Below, piece by piece: positions 5,985-5,985 of a DNA stretch of 5,985 bases. Every line of letters begins with the position of its first letter. Positions within the stretch are counted from its first letter, which is position 1. The position numbers and the translations under genes are program-made. The stretch comes from an uncultured Hyphomicrobiales bacterium. GTDB lineage: Bacteria > Pseudomonadota > Alphaproteobacteria > Rhizobiales > Xanthobacteraceae. The notes beneath the pieces are model-generated. The model made no database searches. It saw only the letters and a program-made list of their open reading frames with translations, and was not told the DNA's origin. The DNA is taken from positions 1 through 5,985 of the forward strand of contig CAITEM010000282.1 of NCBI GenBank assembly GCA_903891395.1, read 5' to 3'.

Positions 5985-5985
5985 C

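Noticed and set aside
1..5985. CRISPR array, tRNA/rRNA gene, insertion sequence or phage genes
   Set aside because: No regularly spaced repeats, tRNA-like folds, transposase motifs or phage proteins were seen on either strand.

Overview
The window looks like the chromosome of a GC-rich alphaproteobacterium of the order Hyphomicrobiales (Rhizobiales), probably close to Bradyrhizobium, Rhodopseudomonas or the Xanthobacteraceae. The reasons are the gene order nuoN - birA - rnj - mce - DUF1467, which is conserved in that order, and a palindromic intergenic repeat of a type scattered through those genomes. Genus and species cannot be fixed from the sequence alone.

The left two thirds (1-3951) is one rightward gene train. 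It holds the C-terminal half of the complex I subunit NuoN, a 71-bp gap almost filled by the repeat, a biotin-protein ligase without a DNA-binding domain (birA), ribonuclease J overlapping birA by one base, methylmalonyl-CoA epimerase, and a two-helix membrane protein of the DUF1467 family. A strong hairpin with flanking A and T tracts (3977-4014) closes the train. Biotin ligase and the epimerase are functionally linked: BirA activates propionyl-CoA carboxylase, whose product is the substrate of the epimerase. Two genes common at this locus in relatives are not seen here: coaX (pantothenate kinase) between birA and rnj, and proS after DUF1467.

A stretch of about 350 bp (4015-4366) has no convincing gene. 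Its right-hand part is clearly poorer in GC (about 50% by hand count over 4121-4360) than the neighbouring genes.

The right third (4367-5985) runs leftward. It holds the C-terminal 349 residues of a TonB-dependent outer-membrane receptor whose start lies beyond the window, then 55 bp later a secreted PCu(A)C-type copper chaperone. The pair suggests copper acquisition across the outer membrane and delivery to a periplasmic or cytochrome oxidase target, similar in arrangement to the Pcu genes described in Bradyrhizobium. Most of the window is ordinary core genome. The points most worth a second look are the receptor/copper chaperone pair, the missing coaX and proS, the repeat directly in front of birA, and the low-GC spacer.
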